A stretch of 64,000 bases of DNA from Bog-105 sp965277435 (GTDB lineage Bacteria; Acidobacteriota; Terriglobia; Bryobacterales; Bryobacteraceae), in NCBI GenBank assembly GCA_965277435.1, contig OZ255821.1, forward strand, positions 1,426,001 to 1,490,000. Direction: 5' to 3'. The notes under the pieces are model-generated. The model made no database searches. It was not told the origin of the DNA and saw only the letters and a program-made list of their open reading frames with translations. Made by a program: the position numbers and the translations under genes. Below are positions 7,782 to 16,539 of this stretch, piece by piece (position 1 is the stretch's first letter; the number at the start of each line of letters is the position of its first letter).

Positions 7782-9938
7782 CTACTGTGGGGTAGGCTTG
7801 AGCCCGCCATCCTTATGCATATGCCACGGGACGCTCTCATTCGAAAGTTCCGGATGCTTCCGCAAAAAATCCAACGAGTAAGTCGGCGCACCCGGATCCA
7901 CCTGCTTTGTAGCAAACAAAGCCGCCTGCTCGGCCGCCTTTTCTTTCTGCCCCACTCGCCGGTACAGAATCGCCAGGTTGTAATGAGCCGCCACATCATC
8001 AGGATCGATCGCCTGCAGCGCCTGAAATTGCAGAATCGATTCTTCGTATTGATGTTGTTGATAGTAAGAAATCCCCAGCTCACGCCGCGCATCGCGTGAT
8101 TGTGGATATTGCTCCACCACTAATTGCAAATCCGCGATCTCGGCATCTGGATTCGCCGACCGCCGCTCCACAATCGCCAGATAATAAAGCGCCCGCGCAT
8201 TGTTCGCGCTTAGTGCCAGCGCTTTCTCCAGACTCGCCCGAGCTTCACTGTACTTCTCCCACTCAATGTAAGTCAGTCCAACGTTGATTAATCCATCCGC
8301 ATAATCAGGACGCAGCTTTGTAACTTCATTGAAGGCCTGAATAGCCTCCGCATACTGTAACTGATCAAGATAGGCAATCCCCAGATTATTCCAGCGCATC
8401 CAATCGGGATTATCTCGCGGCAGTGGAGCGGTCAGCGCGTTCTCTCCCAGCTGTAACGTCCGGCTTCGCGCCGCCAGCTCAATCAACGGATATGCCGGAT
8501 GATCCTTCCCGAGAACATTGTTCAAATAACTTTGCCTCAGATGCCGGTAATTCACGCGCGCCGTCGCCGTCAGCGGACCGCACGCATCCGCCGGAATGTG
8601 AAACTGATACCGCACCAGTGCCGAACGTCCCGCCTGAATTGTGTTGTCATACGCCATCGAATGGATCGTCCAGACTTTGTGGTTATCCACAAACTCGCCC
8701 TGCATATTCACCGGCCTGTTGGTAAAGCTGTGCGCCCCCTGATCGATCATCCCGTCCGGCTGGATAAACCCGCTGTGATAGATCTCCTTCCCACGTGCAT
8801 CGCTCACTGAAAACTCCACTCGCGTCTCATAAAGGTCGCGCACTTCCGGTACTAGCGAGTGGCCGATGTTCTTGTTCTGGATCACCACCAGCATCTCCAC
8901 GTCTTTGCCGGGCTTCAGCTGAAAAGGAACCGACCCAAGCGGCGCCGCCATCGCCGACCCTTCCTGCTTCACGGCAAACAAATCCACGTTCAGATAATTG
9001 CCCGACTGCAAAAACTGAATAGTCTTCTCTAACTGCTCGGCAAATCCGTAGTAAAACGGAACCGCCGTGTTGCCCGCCGGCCAGCGATGCGACGCCAGCG
9101 TCCCATTCTTCGTGCCATAGTCGTGCAACTTAGCCGCCTCACGCGGCATATGGCAGCTCTGGCACGTCTTGAAGTCCGCCGAGTAAAACGTCAATGGATT
9201 GCGCTTCGAAAATTTCGAGTTCTGCCATTCGTCGTAACTCGTGAACGCTCGAATCCATTTATAGTCATTCAGCGCGTGTGGCAGATTCGCTTTATGACAC
9301 GCCGCGCAGAATTCCGGCGACCGGTACAGATTCTTCATCACCGCCTTCGAGTGCCTGTCCGGATGCTGCATAATTTCCTCGTAAGGCACTTCCCCTGGAA
9401 TACGCGCCCCGTTTTCATCCGTCATCACCGCCGGCACGCCCATCACAAAACTGCCATTGCCCAGCGTCGACTTCAACGCTTGCACCGAGTGGCAAGTCGT
9501 ACACGTCAGCCCATCCTGATCGAACCGCCGGTCCACCTGCGCGCCCGGTGTCAAAGCACCCGACAGCACCCCGATCGGGTTATGGCAGCTGTCGCAATGC
9601 CGCGTGTATTCGATGCCCTTCGTCTGCGCCAGAATGTTTACGCTCGTGCGATAAAAGGGTGTCCGGAACGAATTCGAGTGCAGCGACTGCCGCCAGTGGC
9701 TGTACGCTTCCTCATGACAATGCCCGCAATACTGCGCACTAGGAAACGCCCCCGGCTGAATAAATCCGCCGCTCTGCAGCGACGCATTCCCCGGCGCAGC
9801 CACACTGTCTTTACCAAACGGATAACTGTAACTCGCTCCGACTTTATCGGAATAACCATCCCGATTCGATTGCGCAAAGGAGAAGAATCCCAGCAAACCA
9901 CCGGCCAGGATTACCGTCCCTTTCCGCCACCACATCAT
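7782..9938 (-). CDS. Pentaheme c-type cytochrome with C-terminal TPR domain
   Basis: A 718-residue protein with an N-terminal membrane/signal segment (residues ~8-22). Five CxxCH haem motifs occur at about residues 71, 115, 146, 211 and 259 (CGHCH, CDSCH, CTTCH, CAACH, CQSCH), in the arrangement of the cytochrome c554-like multiheme family. A beta-rich middle region follows, then about six tetratricopeptide repeats from residue ~500 to the end. The start ATG at 9938 is preceded by GAGG at normal spacing; a second ATG follows directly. It leads the operon with the CRTAC1 protein and a small secreted protein. Expected role: periplasmic electron transfer, with the TPR part binding a partner. Electron donor and acceptor are unknown. 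Confidence 0.9.
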   Translation of the reverse strand: MMWWRKGTVILAGGLLGFFSFAQSNRDGYSDKVGASYSYPFGKDSVAAPGNASLQSGGFIQPGAFPSAQYCGHCHEEAYSHWRQSLHSNSFRTPFYRTSVNILAQTKGIEYTRHCDSCHNPIGVLSGALTPGAQVDRRFDQDGLTCTTCHSVQALKSTLGNGSFVMGVPAVMTDENGARIPGEVPYEEIMQHPDRHSKAVMKNLYRSPEFCAACHKANLPHALNDYKWIRAFTSYDEWQNSKFSKRNPLTFYSADFKTCQSCHMPREAAKLHDYGTKNGTLASHRWPAGNTAVPFYYGFAEQLEKTIQFLQSGNYLNVDLFAVKQEGSAMAAPLGSVPFQLKPGKDVEMLVVIQNKNIGHSLVPEVRDLYETRVEFSVSDARGKEIYHSGFIQPDGMIDQGAHSFTNRPVNMQGEFVDNHKVWTIHSMAYDNTIQAGRSALVRYQFHIPADACGPLTATARVNYRHLRQSYLNNVLGKDHPAYPLIELAARSRTLQLGENALTAPLPRDNPDWMRWNNLGIAYLDQLQYAEAIQAFNEVTKLRPDYADGLINVGLTYIEWEKYSEARASLEKALALSANNARALYYLAIVERRSANPDAEIADLQLVVEQYPQSRDARRELGISYYQQHQYEESILQFQALQAIDPDDVAAHYNLAILYRRVGQKEKAAEQAALFATKQVDPGAPTYSLDFLRKHPELSNESVPWHMHKDGGLKPTPQ

Positions 9939-10047
9939 CCCAAAAACCTCGATGAGTTATTCTCTCATTTCGGAACCCGCCCTTCACTTACCAGTACGCT
10001 AGAGTCTGAGAGCTGCCATGGACTGGTCAGAATGCCCCTTGGTAGAA

Positions 10048-10260
10048 ATGTCGCCTGATCGCCTTGACAACCGGCCGGTGATCAGGAACTCGCGTGTCGC
10101 CGGCGGATAGAGTAGTTGAATGCGCCGAACTTGGTGAGACGCCGCAAGAGATCGCCTCCGACTATCGGCTGGGGCTCGCTGACGTGAAGCATCGCTGGCA
10201 TATGCAGCCAAACACCAAACAGCTTCTCTCGCCGCTTGAAGCGGGTTCTCTTCGACCATA
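10048..10260 (+). pseudogene. Frameshifted DUF433 antitoxin-like remnant
   Basis: Starting at ATG 10048 the frame gives DNRPVIRNSRVAGG and then a stop. Moving one base gives VVECAELGETPQEIASDY-RLGLADV, the usual DUF433 core (RPVI...R...ECLALGESPEEI..DYP). So a DUF433 domain is present but split by a one-base shift near 10105. The C-terminal helices are hardly recognisable. DUF433 genes usually sit just upstream of DUF5615 PIN-like genes as toxin-antitoxin pairs, as they do here. Not expected to make a functional protein. Confidence 0.75.
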
Positions 10261-10606
10261 ACGCTCTCCTGCGCGATTAGGCTTTTTTGGAAAGGGTGCG
10301 AAGTTGAACTCGCCGATCAAATCGGTTGGGCTAAAGTCTCCAACGGAAAGCTCCTCGCGATGGCAGAGGAGAACTGTTTCAACGTCCTCCTGACCGGCGA
10401 TCAAAGCTATACGATACGAACAGAACATCTCCGACCGAAAGATCGGTGTTGTTTCAATGTCCGATAACCATTGGAACATCGTGAAAGAGTACGTGCCGGC
10501 GATTATCGAAGCAGTCGAAAACGTAAGGCATGGCGAAGTTTTGCCGGTTTACTGCGGTAAGTTTATCCCGCGCAAGTTTAGAAAGCCGGGTGGCCGCGAA
10601 GAGTAG
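10236..10606 (+). pseudogene. Frameshifted DUF5615 (PIN-like) toxin remnant
   Basis: The plus strand encodes pieces of a DUF5615 protein in several frames: KRVLFDHNALLRD from a TTG at 10236, then CEVELADQIGWAKVSNGKLL and FNVLLTGDQS, then ISDRKIGVVSMSDNHW and VPAIIEAVENVRHGEVLPVY ending at TAG 10604-10606. These match, in order, the DUF5615 start (V-L-x-D-x-N/D), GWA-x-x-x-NGELL, LT-x-DQ and C-terminal VP-x-x-x-EAL segments. A stop (codon TAG near 10278) and at least two frame changes break it, one at an A/G run near 10290 and one near 10417. With the DUF433 remnant upstream it represents a dead toxin-antitoxin locus. Confidence 0.8.
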
Positions 10607-10615
10607 CAACCATCA

Positions 10616-11398
10616 TTACCGCGCCCGCCCGTTCGGCGCGTCCTCCACCGTATAATCTGCCGGTACTTGAAACAACGCCGCATTTGGTTCACCCCGTCGC
10701 ACATTAGTCAGCGTGTAAGTCGATTGCCCCCATCTCGGATCGTTGTGCGTCGACCTGACCACCACCTGCAGATCGGGCGCAGTCCATACTTCGCTCTTTT
10801 CTATAATCGGCTGCGAGTTCCCAATGGTACCGGCCGGGATCGTTCGCGTAACACTCTTACCAGTCGCATTGATGCCACCGATGGTTTGCTGCCCCAGGTC
10901 CGTCTCCAACCGGCTGTCTTTCGCATCCCCTTCGAAAGGTGGTCGCATCCCTTCCCGTCCGCCATTGCGCGGCTTCAATGCCCGCCGCATGGCTATCTTT
11001 TTCGCCGGATTCAACACATACGTGTATCCAGCCACTGGATCAGCGATAAAAGTAATTGCGATCGAACCACCCTGAGCCCAGGGTCCACCTTCGATCGTTT
11101 CCTGCGAGTAGGTACGTCCCTGGCTGTCGCGCGACACATGCCCGCTCGTCGTGCGCGCGATCGTATTCCCGTCCATCAATGTCTGCTGCATGGCATTGGT
11201 CACGTCCGCCGAATACGGCTGGCCCGTCACCACCTTGCCCGGACGCATGCCGCCAAAGGCCATCGGGCCCCCCGCGAAACCATGCGGCGCCGGACCACGC
11301 ATACCCGGGCCACCCATGCCCGGACCGCCCGGCGATTGTGCAAAAAGAGGAACGCACACGACACAGAGCAACCCTGCCAAAAAAACAGCTATCTTCAT
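10616..11398 (-). CDS. Secreted hypothetical protein with Gly/Pro/Met-rich N-terminus
   Basis: A 260-residue protein with a clear signal peptide (KIAVFLAGLLCVVCVPLFAQ). The mature start is low-complexity (GGPGMGGPGMRGP) and leads into a beta-rich domain of about 190 residues with no recognised catalytic motif. It is the third gene behind an ECF sigma factor and its anti-sigma factor, 45 bases downstream of the anti-sigma gene on the same strand, so it is probably a target or part of that stress circuit. Function unknown. Confidence 0.75.
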   Translation of the reverse strand: MKIAVFLAGLLCVVCVPLFAQSPGGPGMGGPGMRGPAPHGFAGGPMAFGGMRPGKVVTGQPYSADVTNAMQQTLMDGNTIARTTSGHVSRDSQGRTYSQETIEGGPWAQGGSIAITFIADPVAGYTYVLNPAKKIAMRRALKPRNGGREGMRPPFEGDAKDSRLETDLGQQTIGGINATGKSVTRTIPAGTIGNSQPIIEKSEVWTAPDLQVVVRSTHNDPRWGQSTYTLTNVRRGEPNAALFQVPADYTVEDAPNGRAR

Positions 11399-11443
11399 AC
11401 CAGATCTCCCTGCAGATCAAAAACACTCGTTTCCTAAAGATTC

Positions 11444-12064
11444 CTATTCGGCGCTCAACACGTGCACTCCCAGTGGTTGGCCATCGATCCCGAGCACGAC
11501 GTTAGCCAGCACTGTGCGGTCTCCCGAGTTGCCCGCTGCGACCGGTTGAAAGAAAATTCCCGCCGCCGCCAGCGACGAGACCGGTACCTGCATCTCCACA
11601 ATCCGCGGCGCATTCATCGGTAATTCCGGATTGGAATACGGGAGCGCAATAAAGCTCTCTCCATTCACATCAAAGGACGTCGTATGGGCAGCAGCACTCA
11701 CTACCGGCCGGGAGGTCTCGGCAACCGGTCTCTGCCGGGGACGCGGCGCAACCAAAATGCCTAGCGCCAGCGTCGCCGCCACTGCCATTCCCCACATAAA
11801 CCGCTTCATCACTTTGGGTGTACTGGCGCTCTCGGAACGGAACGCCGCAACGAGTCTGTCCCTGGTCGCGGTCGCCTCTCCCATAGGCTGTACGCCCACT
11901 AGGCCATCGACTCGAAACGACAACCGCGCGAACTCATCCCGTTTCCGCCGGCACTCCTGACACGTCATCACGTGCGCCCGCACCTGCGCATATTCCGCTT
12001 CTGCCAGTTCGCCATCCAGGTAGCGGATCAGCGTGCCGTTCGCCAGATGATGCGCGTCCTTCAT
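11444..12064 (-). CDS. Anti-sigma factor with zinc-finger (zf-HC2) domain
   Basis: A 206-residue membrane protein. Residues ~1-50 carry the H-x3-C-x2-C motif (HVMTCQEC) of anti-sigma zinc fingers, preceded by the usual helix LIRYLDGELAEAEYAQV. A single membrane helix lies near residues 90-107 (MAVAATLALGILVA), and a periplasmic domain follows. Its start overlaps the sigma factor stop by 4 bases (ATGA), typical of coupled sigma/anti-sigma pairs. It should hold the ECF sigma factor at the membrane until an envelope signal releases it; the signal is unknown. Confidence 0.9.
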   Translation of the reverse strand: MKDAHHLANGTLIRYLDGELAEAEYAQVRAHVMTCQECRRKRDEFARLSFRVDGLVGVQPMGEATATRDRLVAAFRSESASTPKVMKRFMWGMAVAATLALGILVAPRPRQRPVAETSRPVVSAAAHTTSFDVNGESFIALPYSNPELPMNAPRIVEMQVPVSSLAAAGIFFQPVAAGNSGDRTVLANVVLGIDGQPLGVHVLSAE

Positions 12065-12618
12065 AGGGCCTCCTTCAGCCGTTCCAGTCCCCGTTGCACG
12101 TGTTCCGCGACGGTCGAAACGGAGAGACTCAGCGCTTCGGCGATCTCACGATACTTTAGCCCCTGTGAACGCAGCACCAGGCAGTTTCGCTGCGCCGCAC
12201 TCAGCTGTTGCATCGCTCCTTCCAGCCGTTCTGCCTCTTCCCGGGCCAGCATCGTTTCTTCCGCGCTCGCCGCCGGTGCAATCGGATCCGTTCGCATCGC
12301 CATCTCGTCCCACGCTTTGGTATGCGCTGAGTGAAACGAAAGCTGCATATTACGGGCCAGGTTATGCGCCACTCGGTAGAGCCACGCCCGCAAATGGCTC
12401 TGATCTCCACCCGCCAGCAAATGCTGATGGAGCTTTAGGAAACTTTCCTGAACCGTCTCTTCCGCCGTCGCCGCATCCATCCCGAGGTACTGCAAGTAGC
12501 GGCGCAGCGAAATCTGCTCCCGGTCGTACAAACCCAAAATCAATTCGCCGTTTGACGTCTCGCAGCGTCCCTCACCCCAATTTGCCGCCGTCGCATCTAA
12601 TGCCTTCGCCGCCGTCAT
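12061..12618 (-). CDS. ECF RNA polymerase sigma factor (sigma-70 family, SigE/RpoE-like)
   Basis: A 185-residue protein with sigma region 2 (QEQ/ETVQESFLKLHQHL and HLRAWLYRVAHNLARN) and region 4 (LSAAQRNCLVLRSQGLKYREIAEALSLSVSTVAEHVQRGLERLKEAL, quoted here only as its key HTH part YREIAEALSLSVSTVAEHV). It lacks regions 1 and 3, as ECF sigmas do. It is first in an operon with a zf-HC2 anti-sigma factor and a secreted protein. It likely transcribes its own operon, as ECF factors commonly do. Confidence 0.93.
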   Translation of the reverse strand: MTAAKALDATAANWGEGRCETSNGELILGLYDREQISLRRYLQYLGMDAATAEETVQESFLKLHQHLLAGGDQSHLRAWLYRVAHNLARNMQLSFHSAHTKAWDEMAMRTDPIAPAASAEETMLAREEAERLEGAMQQLSAAQRNCLVLRSQGLKYREIAEALSLSVSTVAEHVQRGLERLKEAL

Positions 12619-12817
12619 GGGGTTATTTTCGCGAGGGCCACAAGAGAGTCTCGTTGGGGAGTTGCACTAGGGGTTGTAAGACTCCCTCGTGGCCTGCCGT
12701 CTCGCATGCTATGTACTCGTAAAACAATTCCACCCGCCCGTTTTCCGGGTTTCCGCAGAAAAAATGTGGGATTTTATTCGTCCGTGCGTCTCTCGTCTAC
12801 AATCGCACAAGCGGAAC

Positions 12818-13360
12818 ATGAGGATGGGCAACACAGACAGCGCCGGCGTACCCGATTTGCAGTACCCGATCGGAAGATTCCAACCGCCCGACGACATCGA
12901 CCCCCAACAGCGCGCCTCCTGCCTTTTGTCGCTAGAGCAACTGCCTGCCCGCTTGCGTTCCGCCGTCGCCGACCTGAGCCCGGCGCAGCTCTCCGCCACC
13001 TATCGGCCCGGCGGCTGGACCATCACCCAACTGGTCCACCACATCGCCGACAGTCACATGAACGCCTACACGCGTTTCCGCCTCGCCCTGACCGAACACG
13101 CACCCACCATCAAGCCCTATCGCGAGGCCGACTGGGCTGAACTCGAGGATGCCCGCTCGGCGCCTATTGAGCTCTCGCTCGTTTTACTCGAAGCGCTCCA
13201 CACGCGCTGGATCCTGCTCGCCAGATCCACCAGCAGTGAAGACTTCCACCGCTGCTACCTGCATCCCGAGTTAGGCGAAACCTCGCTCCACCACGTCCTG
13301 TGTCTCTACGCGTGGCACGGCGAACACCACCTCGCCCACATCCTCTCCGTCGCCCGCTAG
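12818..13360 (+). CDS. YfiT-like DinB-fold metal-dependent hydrolase/transferase
   Basis: A protein of about 180 residues from ATG 12818. It begins LQYPIGRFQPP, matching the YPIG-x-(F/Y) start of Bacillus YfiT-type proteins, and carries the three-His metal site of the DinB superfamily: LVHHIADSH near residue 90 and WHGEHHLAH near the C-terminus. Members act as thiol transferases (bacillithiol transferase) or unknown metal-dependent hydrolases; an acidobacterial substrate is not known. The open frame continues upstream to 12689, but family starts favour 12818 or 12824. The stop overlaps the end of glpD by 3-4 bases, convergently. Confidence 0.85.
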   Translation: MRMGNTDSAGVPDLQYPIGRFQPPDDIDPQQRASCLLSLEQLPARLRSAVADLSPAQLSATYRPGGWTITQLVHHIADSHMNAYTRFRLALTEHAPTIKPYREADWAELEDARSAPIELSLVLLEALHTRWILLARSTSSEDFHRCYLHPELGETSLHHVLCLYAWHGEHHLAHILSVAR

Positions 13361-14937
13361 GATATTCGCCCCACCTTCCCAATCTCAAAGTGCCCCGCCA
13401 CTTCCTGAAACGCCCGAATCTGTTCCGCCTCCCAACTCGCCTCTTTCGCTAATTCCTGCGCCATCAGCGATGCCACCCGTGGCGCACACTCCAATGCCGC
13501 GTTCACATTCAAAAACAACGCCCGCGTACGCCGCGCCAGCACATCGTCCACCGTACGCGCCATCTCGGAACGGACCGCCCAAATCACCTCGGCCCCCGTA
13601 TACGGCAGCGCGGCCGTCAAAGGCTGAGCCAGCGCCGCATCCTCCCGCATCAACTTCTGAATCGCCGGCGCATCCGAGCCATAAAACGAAAGCGCCGCGA
13701 ACTTCGCCGCTTGTCCATGAAACCCATGTATGTTCAGCTGCCGGGTCACACACTGCTTATCCGGCAGCTTCGCGAGCGTGGCCGCATGATTCACGCAATC
13801 CTCCGCCATATGCCGGTACGTGGTCCACTTCCCGCCCGTAATATTCAACAATCCCGATTCATCGATGTGAATCGTATGGTCGCGCGACAATGCCGCCGTG
13901 TTCCCCGAATCACTCGCCTTCACCAGCGGCCGGATGCCCGTAAACACACTCAGCACGTCGCTCCGCGTCGGAGCTTTGTGCAGATACTGCGCCGCCGTCG
14001 TCAGAATAAATTCGATCTCTTTCTCCATCGGCGCCGGTTCCAGCACTGCTTCCGGAATCGGCGTGTCCGTCGTTCCCACCACCGTATGCTCATGCCAAGG
14101 TATCGCGAACATCACCCGCCCGTCGCTCGTGTGCGGCACCATAATCGCTGACTGCCCTGGCAGAAACGAGCGATCGAATACCAGATGTATGCCCTGGCTC
14201 GGTGAAATCATCGGCTTTACGTTCCCGTCTGACAGCCTGCGCAAATGATCCGTGAAAGGTCCCGTCGCATTGATCACCACCTTGGCAGCGATCTCGAACT
14301 CACGGCCCGATTCCAGATCTTGCGCCGTCACGCCATTCACAAATCCGTCGGCATCTTTGCTCAGCGCAGATACCGGCGCATAGTTCAACAGCGTAGCCCC
14401 TTGCTCATCCGCTGTCGTCACCATGTTGATCAAGAGCCGGCTGTCGTCGAACTGGCCGTCGTAATAAATCACCCCTCCGCGCAGCCCGTCTTGCTTGATC
14501 GTCGGTAGCCGTTCCAGCGTCTCTTCCTTCGATAAAATCTTCGACGACCCAAACCCGTACTTGCCCGAAAGCAGGTTGTACACTTTCAACCCAAGCCCGT
14601 AAAACGGCGCTTCCCACCAGTCATAATTCGGGACCACGAACGCCAGATCACTCACCAGGTGCGGCGCGTTCTGCCGCAGCAGGCCGCGCTCTTTCAGCGC
14701 CTCCATCACCAGCGATACGTTCCCCTGTTCCAAATACCGCACTCCGCCATGCACCAGCTTCGTGCTGCGGCTCGAAGTTCCTTTTCCAAAATCGCTCTGC
14801 TCCAGCAGCAGCGTGTTATAGCCGCGCGAAGCCGCATCGATCGCCACGCCCACGCCCGTCGCGCCGCCGCCCACGATCACCATGTCCCATTCGCCGCGAT
14901 GCCCCTCAAGGCGCTTCACCATGTCGGTCCGCGTCAT
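13357..14937 (-). CDS. glpD: Aerobic glycerol-3-phosphate dehydrogenase
   Basis: A 526-residue FAD-dependent oxidoreductase that oxidises glycerol-3-phosphate to dihydroxyacetone phosphate and passes electrons to quinone at the membrane. The N-terminal dinucleotide-binding motif (VIVGGGATGVGVAIDAASRG) spans residues ~20-39, followed by LLLEQSDFGKGTSSRSTKLVHGGVRYLE-type family residues (GTSSRS, HGGVRYL). The DAO domain is complete and a C-terminal GlpD helical domain is present, so length is normal. Its ATG overlaps the glpK stop by 4 bases, so the pair is translationally coupled and forms a glycerol catabolic operon. Confidence 0.96.
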   Translation of the reverse strand: MTRTDMVKRLEGHRGEWDMVIVGGGATGVGVAIDAASRGYNTLLLEQSDFGKGTSSRSTKLVHGGVRYLEQGNVSLVMEALKERGLLRQNAPHLVSDLAFVVPNYDWWEAPFYGLGLKVYNLLSGKYGFGSSKILSKEETLERLPTIKQDGLRGGVIYYDGQFDDSRLLINMVTTADEQGATLLNYAPVSALSKDADGFVNGVTAQDLESGREFEIAAKVVINATGPFTDHLRRLSDGNVKPMISPSQGIHLVFDRSFLPGQSAIMVPHTSDGRVMFAIPWHEHTVVGTTDTPIPEAVLEPAPMEKEIEFILTTAAQYLHKAPTRSDVLSVFTGIRPLVKASDSGNTAALSRDHTIHIDESGLLNITGGKWTTYRHMAEDCVNHAATLAKLPDKQCVTRQLNIHGFHGQAAKFAALSFYGSDAPAIQKLMREDAALAQPLTAALPYTGAEVIWAVRSEMARTVDDVLARRTRALFLNVNAALECAPRVASLMAQELAKEASWEAEQIRAFQEVAGHFEIGKVGRIS

Positions 14938-16457
14938 TTGCCGCCGGCTCCGCTCTTTGACTTTTCAGCTGGTTCTTCCCATCCCTTCGCTCGCTCAAGC
15001 GCCTGCGCCCATCGCTCCTTCAACTGCGCTATCTCGCGATCCGGTTCTCGCGGATGAAACGTCTTATCCACCTTCCAGTACGCCTTGATCTCTTCCTTGT
15101 CTTTCCAGAAACCAACCGCCAGCCCCGCCAGATATGCGGCCCCCAATGAAGTCGTTTCCGTTATCGCCGGTCGTACCACCGGTATGCCCAGCAGATCTGC
15201 CTGAAACTGCATCAGCGTGTCGTTGCCCACGGCGCCCCCATCCACCCGCAATTCTTTGATCGGCATGCCGGAATCATCCTGCATCGCCTGCATCAGATCT
15301 GCCGCTTGAAACGCAATGCTTTCAAGCGCCGCGCGCGCAATGTGTCCCGCCGTTGTTCCGCGCGTGATCCCGATGATCGTCCCGCGCGCATACGGATCCC
15401 AATGCGGAGCGCCGAGCCCGGTAAAGGCCGGTACCAGAAACACGCCGCCATTATCCGCCACCGTGCGCGCCAGCGCTTCCACTTCTTCCGACCGCCGAAT
15501 GATGCCCAGTCCATCGCGCAGCCACTGCACCACCGAACCTGCCACGAAAACACTGCCTTCGAGCGCGTATTCAATCTGTTTGTTGATTTGCCAGGCGATA
15601 GTCGTGAGCAGCCGGTGTTGCGACTCCACCGCTTTCTTCCCCAGATTTTGCAGCAGAAATGCGCCGGTCCCATAGGTACACTTTGCCTGCCCCGGCTCGA
15701 AGCAGGTTTGCCCGAACAGCGCCGCCTGCTGGTCGCCCCCAATGCCCGCGATCGGTACGTCCCCAAGCCCCAGCGTGGTCGACACCTTCGCATACTTTTC
15801 ACTCGACGAGCGCACCTCGGGCAGCAAACTTTCCGGGATCTTCATGGCCGCAAGCAATTCTTTGTCCCACGCGCCTTGCTGGATGTTGAACAGCATCGTA
15901 CGGCTGGCATTCGTGGCGTCAATGATATGCGAGTGCCCGCTCGTCAGGTTCCACACCAGCCAGCTATCCACCGTGCCAAACGCGAGCTTTCCCGCCTCCG
16001 CTTTTTCCCGCGCGCCCGCCACGTTCTCGAGCAGCCACATAATCTTGCTGGCCGAAAAATAAGGATCGATCAACAGACCCGTCTTCTGCCGGATCGTATC
16101 CTCCAAACCCTGCTCGCGTAACTCGCTGCAAATACCCGCCGTCCGCCGGTCCTGCCAGACAATCGCGTTGTGGATCGGCCGCCCAGTCGACCGGTCCCAT
16201 ACGATCGTGGTCTCGCGCTGATCCGTGATCCCCAGCGCCACCAGGTCTCGCGGCCGCGCCTGCGCCCGGCTCAACGCCTCCACCGCCACACTGATCTGCG
16301 ACGACCAGATTTCTTCGGGATCATGCTCCACCCATCCCGCCCGCGGATAGATCTGCCCGTACTCTTTTTGCGCCGTGCCCCGCGCTATTCCCTCGTGGTC
16401 GTACAACACCGCACGCGAACTAGTCGTCCCTTGATCCAACGCCAGGATGTATTTCAT
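14934..16457 (-). CDS. glpK: Glycerol kinase
   Basis: A 507-residue FGGY kinase that phosphorylates glycerol with ATP. The start LALDQGTTSSRAVLYD is the FGGY ATP-binding beginning; GDQQAALFGQ, CTYGTGAFLLQN and GLGAPHWDPYARG are highly conserved glycerol kinase segments. The frame could begin at a TTG six codons earlier, but ATG 16457 is preceded by GGGGAG-like sequence and gives the usual MKYILALDQG start. Followed directly by glpD with a 4-base overlap. No facilitator gene (glpF) is visible here. Confidence 0.96.
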   Translation of the reverse strand: MKYILALDQGTTSSRAVLYDHEGIARGTAQKEYGQIYPRAGWVEHDPEEIWSSQISVAVEALSRAQARPRDLVALGITDQRETTIVWDRSTGRPIHNAIVWQDRRTAGICSELREQGLEDTIRQKTGLLIDPYFSASKIMWLLENVAGAREKAEAGKLAFGTVDSWLVWNLTSGHSHIIDATNASRTMLFNIQQGAWDKELLAAMKIPESLLPEVRSSSEKYAKVSTTLGLGDVPIAGIGGDQQAALFGQTCFEPGQAKCTYGTGAFLLQNLGKKAVESQHRLLTTIAWQINKQIEYALEGSVFVAGSVVQWLRDGLGIIRRSEEVEALARTVADNGGVFLVPAFTGLGAPHWDPYARGTIIGITRGTTAGHIARAALESIAFQAADLMQAMQDDSGMPIKELRVDGGAVGNDTLMQFQADLLGIPVVRPAITETTSLGAAYLAGLAVGFWKDKEEIKAYWKVDKTFHPREPDREIAQLKERWAQALERAKGWEEPAEKSKSGAGGK

Positions 16458-16539
16458 CGACCCCGAACTCCCCAAGCTAGTTGTAGCTCATCGCGCCGCT
16501 TTTGCCTATGCGGGCTGTGGGCTGCGGGGCGGCTGCCGC

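Noticed and set aside
9087..10058. 323-codon plus-strand frame over the cytochrome gene
   Set aside because: Arg-rich shadow of the five-haem protein; no recognisable domain.
10162..10479. Minus-strand frame in the gap before the ECF operon
   Set aside because: The opposite strand carries recognisable DUF433/DUF5615 remnants; this frame has no family features.
12798..12803. TACAAT as a -10 box for the YfiT-like gene
   Set aside because: No acceptable -35 at 16-18 bases, and it lies only about 15 bases before the start codon.
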